Of a stretch of 64,000 nt of DNA, positions 34,996-45,730 are shown in pieces; positions within the stretch are counted from its first letter, which is position 1, and each line of letters starts with the position of its first letter. The DNA is from Cryptomeria japonica. Its lineage: Eukaryota; Streptophyta; Pinopsida; Cupressales; Cupressaceae. A model generated the notes under the pieces. It was not told the DNA's origin. It made no database searches and saw nothing but the letters and a program-made list of their open reading frames with translations. The stretch covers positions 831,376,160 to 831,440,159 of the forward strand of contig NC_081411.1 in the NCBI RefSeq assembly GCF_030272615.1, written 5' to 3'. A program made the position numbers and the translations under genes.

Positions 34996-35027
34996 TTTTT
35001 CCCCTCTTTGAAGCGATGTGTGACGAT
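34828..35027. repeat. Perfect 100-bp tandem duplication across the LTR/polypurine boundary
   Basis: 34828-34927 and 34928-35027 are identical at all 100 positions by eye. Each unit holds the start of the 3' LTR, the polypurine tract and about 30 bp of internal sequence. Confidence 0.92.
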
Positions 35028-37429
35028 GCATTGGTTCAAAGAAAATTTGACTTGATGATGTTGATGTGATATGATTTGATGTAGATTTGATCTCGATATG
35101 ATAAATTTTAATTTGATGCGGACATGGTTTGATACGATGCCCCAGACGTTGATTGATAAATTGCGATGTGAAGATGCCTCTCGGGAGATCAATTGACAAA
35201 ATTGGTGATTTTGTTTGATTGTTTGGATTTAGTACGAAATTGATTTCCCGATAAAGATATTTGATTTATGCAACTTTGGATGGTGAAAATGTTAGTTCTC
35301 TTATTACTTTGATATTTTGCTTGATTTGATGATTAATAGAGTTTGATTGACCTCATCATCGATGATGGTTAATGATATAAACTCGAAGATTTGATGATCT
35401 GATAGGATGAGTTTGATTGACTTCATGATTGATGAGCATCAATGATGTAAACTCAAGATTGGATAGACTAGATGCATGACCTCATGATGAATGAGTGTCA
35501 CGGATGAGTGCTCAAAGAGATTGATGGAAATATCTAGTGAGTGGATAGGATAGCAGGTCAATTGATCAAAGCAATTGATTGGATAAAGAACTGACATTTA
35601 GTTGATATCCCATTGCAGGAAGATTTACATGTGCATATGTTGGTGCAATCAAGGGAGTAGCATGAGTTTCAATTAGGCCAACAACATCTAGAGAGAGTTC
35701 TTCTCATCGTCCCAGTTGACATTGATATGAGAGATTGATCATTGATCCGATTTTGTATACACCATTGATGAGACATTGATGATTCCTACGATATTTGTGA
35801 AATATCTCTAATATTTTTGTGATATCATTTTACATTGGACCTTGATTATTTCTAATGATATGATATGCAGTCAATTCTATTTTCTCTATATCATTTATGA
35901 GATTATGGATGCCTTCTACTTGCTATATGATTATGTTGTGCAGCTATTTACATGATGTATGCTTTACTTTCTATATGGTTATGGATTCTAGATGATGGAT
36001 GTATGCTTTCTATATGATGATGCAGTATTTACATGATGTATGGGTATGTACTATGTGATTTATATTGCATGCTTTCTATTTTATGACATTTTTATTATTT
36101 TACCTATGCACACTTATATCAGATGGATGCAATGCAATGCAATGATGATGCCATTATGATAAATGATTGATATGAGATGGACAATTGATTGTAAATGAAT
36201 GATTTAATGATCTATATGAATGATGTCTTATTATACAATACTTACATGTGATAAAATGAATTGACTTATCATGCAAGATGGATGAATTGATTATTTTTGT
36301 TAATGTCCAATGTACTCAATCACTTAATAAGAGAGATAACACATGTTGAAGCATTTGGCCTTGGAAAAGATGAGATCTTGTGATCCTATGCAAAATGAAA
36401 TGCAATCTACTTTAAATATGTGAATGCAAAATGAAATGAAATGTTGTGATCAGACCGGTCATTTGATCATTGCTTTTTGTCATCATTGAGCCTTTAAAAT
36501 GTGGGAAGTGAGTGCAAACATCGATGGTATAATTGAACCATGATGTCCTGAGCACTACTTTCCTGGGTTTTGATATTGTAAGTTAGCATAAGCATCAAGG
36601 TATAATTCAACCAAGATGACTTGAGTGTTGCTTGCGTAAAATAGGTAGTATTAACCATTTCTATGTGCAAATCTAAAATGTCTTCAATGATACTCAGATG
36701 ATCATGTACTGAGACAATTTGCACATTATTAATGATTAATTTACAGACAACAGACAAGAAAATATCATTTTCCTTCCTTGATCCTCTAGTCAGAGACATC
36801 CTTGAGTCACTCAAAAATCATGATAGCGAAAATCAAGATAAAACAGTTGAACCATTTTTGTCAAAGTGTTAAAACCATTAGTCAAAAGATATCATACATT
36901 GATATGTGTTTGCCATGTTGAGTTGATAGTTGATAGTTGATAGTTGATGATTTGATCTTGTGTTCAACGTTGGATGTGTCTCAGTTTTCACTTGACGAGT
37001 GTTGCCTAACTATTGTCTTGCCTATTTGATTAAGCTCAAAGTGAAATTTTGCCCCTAGCCAAGTTCAAGATTTTGCCCCCAATCTAGACAAAAACTTTAT
37101 TATGGATATACAATGATGATCCAAACCATGGTGAGATGGTGCTGCCCGATTATGTATAAAAGTCTTTATGATGGGTATATACACATGCGACACATGAATG
37201 CAGAAAGAAAGCATGAACCCATAGATGGAAGAGCTAGCTGACAGATAGCACCTATTGGTAGGTTTTCACCATCTATTTTTATTGCATTTTTCCTCATATT
37301 TGATTTTTTTTATTTTCCATTGTTTTTGCTATTTTTGCATTTTTCTACTTTTTCATTGTTTTTGGATTTTCTATTTTTCCACTCTTTTTGGATTTTTTGC
37401 TTTTTCACTATTTTTGGATTTTTTGCTTT
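35028..37429 (-). other. gypsy-2 3' untranslated region
   Basis: About 2.4 kb without a recognisable protein between the integrase C-terminus and the polypurine tract. It is rich in TGATGA-type phrases, with a degenerate repeat of about 75 bp at 35340-35510 (gtttgattgac...catgattgatga) and four AGTTGAT units near 36925. Directly after the pol end (37260-37430) lies a tract that on the element strand reads as A-rich AAAAATCC repeats. Confidence 0.6.
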
Positions 37430-37831
37430 TAGACAAAAAAATTCAGATGCATTGTGTTGATAGGTTCTTCAAACCACTTGCCTTCTGGTGTTGAAAATCT
37501 ATAAGCTTTGGATCCATATGCAGCAACCATGACAAAGGGACCTGAGGAGAGTGTTATCCAGACCTCGTCTACAAAGGGTATCAACGATAATGGTATAGCA
37601 GGAAGATTGACAGAAAAAGTTTTGTTTCTAGTTTCATGAGAGATCTGGGGCAAGGATAATATCTTTCCAGTAAAGATGCATTGGGCCATAACGTGAGGAT
37701 TTAGTTTTGGATATATTACAGACGATTTGTGTGTCAGGGGAATCATGGGATGGATAAAAGAGTTCTTCCACCAGGAATTCATAACTCTCTTGATTATCTT
37801 GAGTTTTTAAAAGAGATACTATCATTGTCAT
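37430..37831 (-). pseudogene. gypsy-2 pol: RNase H/integrase linker fused to integrase C-terminus (core missing)
   Basis: Reading leftwards from the copia-3 insertion, MTMIVSLLKTQDNQESYEFL continues the segment that normally follows RNase H 2 (see 45374-45730), up to YWKDIILAPDLS near 37640. The next readable part, in another frame, is VMVAAYGSKAYRFSTPEGK then EEPINTMHLNFF, the C-terminal end of a gypsy integrase, where the Pro-Ile-Asn segment is typical. The HHCC zinc part and D-D-E core expected between them (about 1 kb) are absent both here and on the other side of copia-3. Confidence 0.75.
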
Positions 37832-38971
37832 TGTTGACATTTTTTATGTTTATATTGTGATTGTCATTGATGGACACGCACTTGCTTTGAGATCACTTTT
37901 TGTATGTATGAGTTATGCTCAACCGATATTGCATTATAGTCTATAGGTTATTGGTGTTTTGCAGAAAGTGTTTTACCAATCTCAAGTGGTATGGAGACCT
38001 CAAGTGGTTCGAGGATCTCAAGCGGAGCGAAGAAACTAAAGTGGTAGTTATCATTTTCTCAGCCTTCATTTTGGACAATCGGTAATCGGTAAAGTTGTAT
38101 GAACCGGTAATACTCTATGATGAGTTACCAACTGATATTTATGTGATGAGTTACCATCCACCGACACTTTGACGATGATTTGTGTCATGTTATCAAATGT
38201 GTCTAGATGCAATGAACCTAGGAACTTGCAATGTAATCCTATTGGAACGACATGAAATCAGATTCTTTCTTAAGGACATCATGTCTACAGTTTTGGTGGT
38301 GTGTAGTTGTTAGGGTTTTTGGTGGTTGATGAGTTTTTGTATGTGCGATCTTAGAAGAGAAGATCAAGTCTGTATGCTGTAACAGAGTGTGGATTTACTG
38401 AAGACTGAAGTAATGCTAAAATGCATTAGCAATGAGCTATCATGGATCTAACCAAGCAGACTTTGCTATTTGCTAGATCATTCACTTGTTGATTACTCAC
38501 ATCTTTGACAAGTCTGAAACCCTTAACCAGGTAGGCCCAGAAAAGCCTTTATAAATCCTCTAACAAGGTGTTTCACATATGTGGATCTGAAATCCTCTCA
38601 CAAGGTAGTCTTTAATTGGACTTATCTCCTAATAGAGACTGAGATTCCTAATAGGATTTGTTCAGGTAAAGAACATTGTATGACCTTAATTGGTCTAACC
38701 TTAATCGGTCTGGTTACTATTCTGCAGATATTTACTTGTGAGTTTCATCTCACCATGGTTTTTCCCATTTGGGTTTCCATGTCAAAATCTCTTGTGTTAT
38801 GGTGATTGTGCTTCTGTGGGTGAATGCCTTATTTGTTGTTTGGTTTGCATTTGTGTTAACTGGTTTGTTAGTTAAACTATTATACCTATTTACTACTAAA
38901 CTATTAAAGTGTTTAAGTTTAGTATTTTCTAGTATACTAATTCACCCCCCCCCCCCTCTTAGTATTCATCA
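37832..38971 (+). repeat. copia-3 5' LTR (1.14 kb)
   Basis: TGTTGACATTTTTT to AGTATTCATCA. TATAAAT lies at 38550-38556 and a run of about 14 C residues near 38945. It lacks about 17 bp (around 37924) that the 3' LTR has, a segment containing an extra ACCGGTATT copy. Confidence 0.9.
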
Positions 38972-38973
38972 AT

Positions 38974-38985
38974 TGGTATCAGAGC
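38974..38985 (+). other. copia-3 primer binding site (tRNA-iMet type)
   Basis: TGGTATCAGAGC, two bases after the LTR, an exact copia-type site. Confidence 0.9.
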
Positions 38986-39021
38986 TAGTCTTTCTATAAG
39001 TTTAACCACTTGGAAAGAGAT

Positions 39022-40326
39022 ATGGGGGAATACACTATGAGGGAACTTATTCATCGGCTCACTCAATCTGAGAAAGCCTATGATGAACTCAAAGTCAACT
39101 ATAAGGCCTCTCTGGCAAAAAGGAGAGAGCATGCTGAGAAACTGATGGAGCTAACTAAAAACAGCTCCTCTGATGAAGCGAATATGGATGCCCTAGTTGG
39201 AGAAGTTGAAAAACTAAATGAATCTAATGCCAACCTAAGAAGGGAATTAGAAGGACTAACTATAAGGATGTGTCAAGAGCTTTAGAACCGGAGGAAAGCT
39301 GAAGATCTGGTAAAAGACAAAGATCATGAGATCTCCAAGCTGAAGCAATAAATCAGTGCACTTACTGCTCATCTCCAAGAAAGAAAAGTGGAAAAAGAAG
39401 AAATGCAAGGTGAACTAAACTTGGCTATTTCTGAGAATGCAACCTTGAAGGAGTCCAATACTGCTATTACCAAAGAACTCACTAAGTCAAAGGAAATACT
39501 TGCCAAATTCAATAAGAGCACTGTTAAGTTAGAACAAAAGCTTGAATCAGCAAAACCAGTAAAGAATACCATTGGACTTGGTTTCTCTGAGTATGAAGAA
39601 GGTGAGACCTCTGGAGAAAAAGATGTAGCATCAAAGAAGCAACCAACATCAAAGGATAAAGGTCAGAAAAAGTTTGAACATGTTTGCTTTAATTGCCTCA
39701 AGGAAGGACACATTGCCAATGTATGTAGAAACAAGGCTTACAATAATTTTCCTTACTTTTTAAACAATAAGCCTAGATCCAATAGATTCAATCGAAATTG
39801 TTATGCATGCAACAAGTTTGGGCATAGAGCATCTGAATGCAAGTCTATCATGCACAAAATTGGAAGGTATCCTCAAAGGAGTCAAGGAGTTTTTCCTGAA
39901 CCCTCTAGGAAATGAAATCCTAATTGGTTTAATACCTACAATTATCAGTCAGGAAGTGGTGGCTATCAAGCGGCAACTGGATGGAGAGCAACCTATTTGA
40001 TTTGTCATGGTAGTGGTCACACTACTGCAACATGCAGAAGGAAGAATGGAAACATGAATAATGGACCTTGGAGAGCACCTGGAATGATTTCTTATCATTG
40101 CAACAAACCGGGTCATACAGCAAGATTCTGTAGAATGAGAAAGAATATATCGGATGATATACTGGTCACTCCGGAAGGAAAGATTGATGTTGAAACTGTT
40201 CAAACAGATGTGAAGAAAACTTGGAAAAAGAAGCCAGAAGAAATGTCTCAAGAAGAACTAGTTTCTACACCTAGTGTGGAAGTCGTTGAAAAGCTACATA
40301 AAGGCTTAGGGGGAACAAATCGATAA
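39022..40326 (+). pseudogene. copia-3 Gag-like protein: coiled coil and four zinc-knuckle motifs, no capsid domain
   Basis: The first ATG after the primer site (39022) opens MGEYTMRELIHRLTQSEKAY and a long heptad-rich coiled coil (about residues 5-180). KFNKSTVKLEQKLESAK followed by GLGF matches the segment of copia-1 Gag before its second knuckle block. Knuckles: CFNCLKEGHIANVC (39685), CYACNKFGHRASEC (39799), a third with the first Cys changed to Tyr (near 39994) and a fourth with the first Cys changed to Ser (near 40093). The N-terminal UBN2-type capsid part is absent. One frame of 434 codons is kept, with stops TAG 39283, TAA 39349 and TGA 39913, and it ends in a true TAA before any protease. 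RNA binding is inferred. Confidence 0.8.
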
Positions 40327-40735
40327 AATGTTTTGAACCCCCGCTTTACACCGGTAAAAGACCTTAACCAGTATGTGATACCTATTAATTGGCAAAAGAT
40401 CGGAAACGGTAAAAGGAAAATTAGGGTTTATGCCCTAATAGTGGAGCATTTATTGTGGTAGGTGAAGAATTCATTTAAAAAATGGGATTTTCAAGTCATT
40501 TTCACTTATCAGTTTTTGAGCGAAGAAGGTTTCAAGTGCAGAGTGACAAAAGGTGATTTGTCTTGCAATTCAAAGAGATTTCAAAACCTTGAAGAAGAAT
40601 CTGAAGATTTCATCAATCGGTCAAGTGTGGAACTTAAAGCAGTAATCTAGCACCTGAAGTAGTGAGTGACGAAGTAGAATTTGCAAGCCCTAAATCTCGA
40701 CTTTCGAAGGTATTTTTTGAGTTTCTCTATTTATC
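40327..40735 (+). other. Leader between copia-3 gag and the long ORF
   Basis: About 410 bp with no protease or integrase trace. It includes a short frame at 40462-40650 of unknown meaning. Its end, tttttgagtttctctatttatcATG, is pyrimidine-rich and could hold a 3' splice site (several AG follow at 40743 and later), which would fit expression from a spliced RNA. That is inference. Confidence 0.35.
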
Positions 40736-43700
40736 ATGGCTTCAGCATCGCACTCTAGTTCTAGTGCACCCGTTGATTCAGTTGATTTCATACAACAGAA
40801 GGCAAAATATAATGCCCTATCCCAAATACCCGTTGGTGTTATAGTGGAGGAAGGTATTTCAGATTACATTGACTGTAAAATTGAAGACCTAGGATCTCTA
40901 GTGATCCATTCTCAGTTGAGTTTGTTCTGTGGGAAGGACAAGAAGATCAAACCAGAATTTAGCATCTTGGAAAAGAAGAAGTTTCACAATGCGGTCTATT
41001 TCCTTGAAGAATTCACAGATGATCACATCCGTGTCATTCTAAGCAGAGTGCACGGTGACAAAATGTATTTGGAGCGGACACGTGACATCACATCGGAAGC
41101 AATTCATGTCATCACCGATTTTTGTAACATTGGAGAAGTGTTAGCCCTAAGGAAGATCAGCAAGACTGATATGACCAAGCTCACTGGTTCTGTGAGTGAA
41201 CAATAGGGAATGACCATCAATACCATCAAGGATGATCTGGTCAAATATGCCTGCATGGTGATAGGTTACCAGACATTCTATGCTAGCAGGATCAACTTTG
41301 TCTCTGCTGCAGCGGTAAATGTTGGGTACAGGATGATTATGGAAGATGCCTCATTTGATTTATGCACCTGTATGCAAAGGAAACTTTTGGTGAACTTGAA
41401 GTCAATAAAATAGGACAACACCTTGAGATTTAAATTCGGACAACTATTGGTCAGATTGTTCTTCTACTTCCAAGGCTACTTTCTAGGAGTCAGTGATATT
41501 CAGTGCTCTACTGACCAACTAGTTTCAAAGCAAATCAGGGAAAGTCTACAAGTAGTTGGAACCAGTTACCCTAAAGTTCTAAACAAATACTTTGATGAGT
41601 TCAAATGCAAGATGAGCCAAAGGGTGAGAATATCCAATGATATTGTCAAGATATATGAAGAGGACATCTGCTTTATCATTAAAGTAGATGAGTGCATAAT
41701 GGAGGTTGTTGAGCCCAGAAAGGAAGAAGTGGAGCCTATGGGTTATGAGGTAATGTAGGACACACTCGATGAGTATTCTTCTACCCTACTTGCCTCACCG
41801 CCTGATCCTAAAAAGAAGAGAACTGGCACTTATCTAGAAAGGGTTGCATCGGTTGAAGAGCCCTCAGTGAAGAAAGGAAAGGTAGTGCCATCTGCATCGG
41901 CACCGGTTACTCCAACGAGTCCTAAAGTGATCAAGAGGTCATCGGCAAAGAAGAAACTGAAAGTTTCTCCTGCCAAAGTCTTTGAGAGAAAGCGGAAAAC
42001 AAAAGGCAACACACCAGACTCAGAAGACACTATATCTAAAGAATTGCCTAAGAAGACTAGGCAAACAAGGAAGAAGACAAAGGCAACTAGCAGTGAACCG
42101 GCATCATCAGCACCAGTAAATATTGATATCTCCTCTTACAAACCTTTGACACATTGTCAAAGAACCATTAAGAATATTAAGAGGAAAGTGTTGAGTGACT
42201 TAGTAGATTATTTTGATGATTTCAATGATAATGAGAATAAGGAAGTAGAACAAGCAGTCATTCAGTATTTATGTATTAATGACCGATCGCCATCAGAAAT
42301 TAAATCTGTGACACCGGATTCTTTATATAATTCTTTGGACAATAAATGGCGCATTGCCATAGAAAAAGAATAGGAAATAAGATAGGAAATATTTGCACAA
42401 TATTTTCCTGATGTGTCCAATTCTGAACTCTATGAAGTTATAGAAAAATATAAAGGCCTCTTCTTTATGCGAAGAAGGAGACTCTTGTTGCTAGAAGGGA
42501 AAGTCCCTGAGGTGGTAAAAGATACCCACTCTCATGCTCAAACTGCTCTGAGATTGCATCAAGTGTCTGAAACCAACAAAAAGGCTGAACAAGAACTAGA
42601 AATTGCAAAACTGGATGAAGTGTATAACAGTGAGGGAGAACAGGTCACTGAGAAAATGGACCCCATTGATGTTGATGCCTTGAATGGTGAAGATGTTACC
42701 CCTGATACACCATTAGAAATGGCAAGACCGAAGAAATAGGATGAGGAGAAGAGAAAGGAGGAAGAGAAGAGGAAATGGGCAGAAGATGAGAAGAAGCAAA
42801 ATGAAGAAGAGAAGCAAAAGGAAGAAGAGAAGAAGAAGGAAGAAGAGAAGAAATAGAAAGCGAAGAAGAACAAGAAGGAAGAAGAGAAGAAACAAGAAGC
42901 AGAGAAGCACAAGAAGGAAGAAGAGAAGAAACAGGAAGCAGAGAAGAAGAAGAAGGAAGAAGAAAGGAAAGAAGAAGAGAAGCGGAAAGAAGAAGAAAGA
43001 AAGAAGGAAGAAGAGAAAAGAAAGAAAGAAGTTGAGGAGCAGAAGAAGGCAGAAGAAGATAAGCAAAAAGACAAGGAAAAGGAGGAAGTGGCAAAAAGTG
43101 TACATGTAGAGACCCCAAAGGCAACCGGTGGTAAAGCCAAACCGGATGACATCACTAGTCCCATTGACCTCCAGTTTGCAAATGAAACGGAGCTACTGCA
43201 AAGCACTAAGCTTTCTCAAGAGTGATTGGATGCACTATGGAGGAAAAAGGAGGAAGATGTGATTCAAACTGCGGTGGAAACTCTCACCAGTTTGACTCCC
43301 AATACTAGTCTCCCAAGTACCGATTCCACTCTAGCTCAATTGAAGCTCTTATGCACGGTTGTAGAGGACCAAGTGCAATGTCTGGAAGTTGTTGCCGAAG
43401 CCAATGCAAAAAAGAAGCATCAAAAGGCTCTGAACACTACTTTGGTGAAGAAGTTGAATGAGCTCTGGTCCGATCTGCAGAAGGCACAAAAGGACATTAA
43501 AGATGTTCTAGATGAGGGGAATCTACTACTCAGCAAGATATGTCAACCCCATCTATTATGTGATGATGTGCTTTCTCAGAAAGACAAACTGCAAACTGAC
43601 TTGCAGACATTCATAAGCACCTTCAAGACACCATATGATTCCTTTACCGCTTATGGGCAAACCGTTCACCGGTTTCAACTTCAGGCTGCAAGAATTGAGT

Positions 43701-43972
43701 TGGAGATCAGCAACTGGACCAAGGATTTGTAGGAACTACAACTAGTTCTACTACCAAGATTGCAAATACTTCAGAAATGCTATCTCAATCCGGATGCCTT
43801 GACGGTTACTCAAGAGATGAGTACCTTGGACACCATGGAGGAACAGGTATCCCAGATGCAAACGAAGAGTGAGGTTGCTACCTCATTGCTTGAGTCATGG
43901 TCTGTATCCATGAAGACATTTATGCAAGACTTTAAATCGGTTTTTGACAAGTTTCACTCTTTATTGTCATAA
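40736..43972 (+). pseudogene. copia-3 long ORF (ORF2), product not recognised
   Basis: One frame of 1,078 codons from ATG 40736 to TAA 43970, with no frameshift but nine premature stops: eight TAG (41204, 41411, 41756, 42371, 42383, 42737, 42854, 43730) and one TGA (43223). Residues 1-340 look like a folded domain (ITSEAIHVITDFCNIGEV, RFKFGQLLVRLFFYFQGYF). Residues 345-455 are basic with nuclear-signal-like clusters (PKKKR, FERKRKTKG, KKTRQTRKKTK). Residues 460-665 are mixed helical. Residues 669-790 are a Lys/Glu repeat of the type KKEEEKK. Residues 831-1078 are predicted coiled coil. No clear signal peptide or transmembrane helix is seen. Position after gag and before the 3' polypurine tract is that of an env-like ORF, but no family is identified. 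Confidence 0.7.
42740..43105 (+). repeat. Purine-only Lys/Glu coding repeat inside ORF2
   Basis: About 365 bp almost without pyrimidines, built of gaagaagagaagaa-type units that encode KEEEKK blocks. On the opposite strand it gives spurious Ser/Leu/Phe-rich open frames. It probably grew by slippage while staying in frame. Confidence 0.8.
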
Positions 43973-44033
43973 ACTCTTATTATTTTAATGCTAATGGACA
44001 CATGGGTTATTCAGCTGCACTTTGTCATTGTTG

Positions 44034-44250
44034 GCAAAGGGGGAGTAGTATTTTGTATTCAAAATTTTGATGCATGCTATGTATACTTTCATGTTTATCT
44101 TTGTAAGGGAGTAGTATACATTGTATTTTCTACAAAAGGGATAGTGTATATGCTTAGGAGGAGTAGTTTTGATTATGGCATATTTTTGTTGTAAAACACT
44201 TAGATGTCAAAATTTTCCTAAGTGTTACCATCAATGCCAAAGGGGGAGAT
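44034..44250 (+). promoter_or_regulatory. copia-3 doubled polypurine motif
   Basis: TTGGCAAAGGGGGAGTA near 44031 and ATGCCAAAGGGGGAGAT ending at 44250, next to the 3' LTR. The spacing is about 200 bp, wider than in the other copia elements. Confidence 0.7.
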
Positions 44251-45386
44251 TGTTGGCATTTTTTATGTTTATATTGTGATTGTCATTGATGGACACACAC
44301 TTGCTTTTAGATCACTTTTTGTATGTATGAGTTATGCTCAACCGGTATTTGTTCCAAACCGGTATTGCATTATAGTCTATAGGCTATCGGTGTTTTGCAA
44401 AAAGTGTTTTATCGACGGTATGGAGACCTCAAGAAGTTCGAGGATCTCAAGCAGAGCGAAGAAACTGAAGCAGCAGTTATCATTTTCCCAGTCTTCATTT
44501 TTGGACAACCGCTAATCGGTAAAGTTGTATGAACCAGTAATACTCTATGATGAGTTACCAACCAGTATTTATGTGATGAGTTACCATCCACCGACACTTT
44601 GATGGTGATTTGTGTCATGTTATCAAATGTGTCTAGATGCAATGAACCTAGGAACTTGCAATGTAATCCTATTGGACCGACATGAAATCAAATTCTTTCT
44701 TAAGGACATCATGTCTACGGTTTTGGTGGTGTGTAGTTGTTAGGGTTTTTGGTGGTTGATGAGTTTTCGTATGTGCGATCTTAGAAGAGAAGATCAAGTT
44801 TGTGTGTTGTAATAGAGTGTGGATTTACTAAAGACTAAAGTAATGCTGAAATGCATTAGCAATGAGCTATCATGGATCTAACCAAGCAGACTGTGCTATT
44901 TGCTAGATCATTCACTTGTTGATTACTCACATCTTTGACAAGTCTAAAACCCTTAACTAGGTAGGCCCAGAAAAGCCTTTATAAATCCTCTAACAAGGTG
45001 GTTCACATCTGTGGATCTGAAATCCTCTCACAAGGTAGTCTTTAATCAGACATATCTCCTAATAGAGATTGAGATTCCTAACAAGATCTGTTCTGGTAAA
45101 GAACATTGTATGACCTTAATCGGTCTGGTTACTATTCTGCAGATAGTTACTTGTGAGTTTCATCTCACCGTGGTTTTTCCCATTTGGGTTTCCACGTCAA
45201 AATCTCTTGTGTTATGATGATTGTACTTTTGTGGGTGAATGCCTTATTTGTTGTTTGGTTTGCATTTGTGTTAACCAGTTTGTTAGTTAAACTGCTATAC
45301 CAGTTTACTGCTAAACTGTTAAAGTGTTTAAGTTCAGTATTTTCTAGTAGGCTAATTCACTTCCCCCCCGCTCTTAGTATTCATCA
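44251..45386 (+). repeat. copia-3 3' LTR
   Basis: TGTTGGCATTTTTT to AGTATTCATCA, 1136 bp, colinear with the 5' LTR; differences are mostly transitions. A TATAAAT box lies at 44980-44986. Confidence 0.9.
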
Positions 45387-45730
45387 GTCATGGCATGTGT
45401 TGCTTTATTTTCATTCCTTGGGATCTGATCAAAAGTGATCTCAGCAAAGTATTTCTTAAAATTGTCAACTATTTTCTTGTAGGGCATTAGTTTATCATCC
45501 TTGGCTTGATACTCATCATTTATCTGGTTGATAACTAGTTGTGAATCACCATAGATGTGAAACTCTATGATATTCCATTCAATGGCCATCTTGAGACCAA
45601 TAACTAGTGCTTCATACTCTGCAGTATTATTTGTACATGGGAAGGTCAGGCTATATGATTTAGTAATAGTGTGGCTGATTCATGTTGTGTGTAAGAGCCA
45701 TGAAAATACAGTTCCCAAGTCTTCTTGCTA
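45374..45730 (-). pseudogene. gypsy-2 second RNase H (RVT_3 type)
   Basis: WELYFHGSYTQHE opens the domain; His takes the place of the first catalytic Asp of the usual Y-F-D-G-S. After a frameshift near 45640 the frame gives MAIEWNIIEFHIYGDSQLVI (catalytic Asp in GDSQ present) and DQIPRNENKATHAM. The reading is then cut by copia-3 and continues at 37831. A second, archaeal-like RNase H next to the RT-linked one is the hallmark of the Tat/Ogre group. Confidence 0.85.

Larger units (their letters stand above)
37832..45386 (+). mobile_element. copia-3: non-autonomous LTR element with partial gag and a 1,078-codon ORF, no pol
   Basis: LTRs lie at 37832-38971 and 44251-45386, with a TGGTATCAGAGC primer site at 38974 and a doubled polypurine motif. 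GTCAT precedes (37827-37831) and follows (45387-45391) the element, a perfect 5-bp target duplication. Inside are a Gag-like frame (39022-40326), a 0.4-kb gap and one long frame (40736-43972). No protease, integrase, RT or RNase H motif is found in any frame. LTR tips, primer site, C run near the LTR end and polypurine motifs match copia-1, -2 and -4, so it was probably moved by copia enzymes supplied in trans. It is inserted in gypsy-2 pol. Confidence 0.9.

Noticed and set aside
36494-36814. Minus-strand 106-codon frame in the gypsy-2 3' region
   Set aside because: No domain, no conserved neighbour frame, and composition like the surrounding non-coding repeats.
42559-43206. Long minus-strand frames rich in Ser, Phe and Leu (up to 215 codons)
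   Set aside because: They lie opposite the purine-only Lys/Glu repeat of ORF2, which has almost no stop triplets on the other strand; the plus-strand frame is part of a longer coherent protein.
40736-43972. Calling ORF2 a retroviral envelope
   Set aside because: The position fits, but no signal peptide, transmembrane helix or cleavage site is visible, so only the position supports it.
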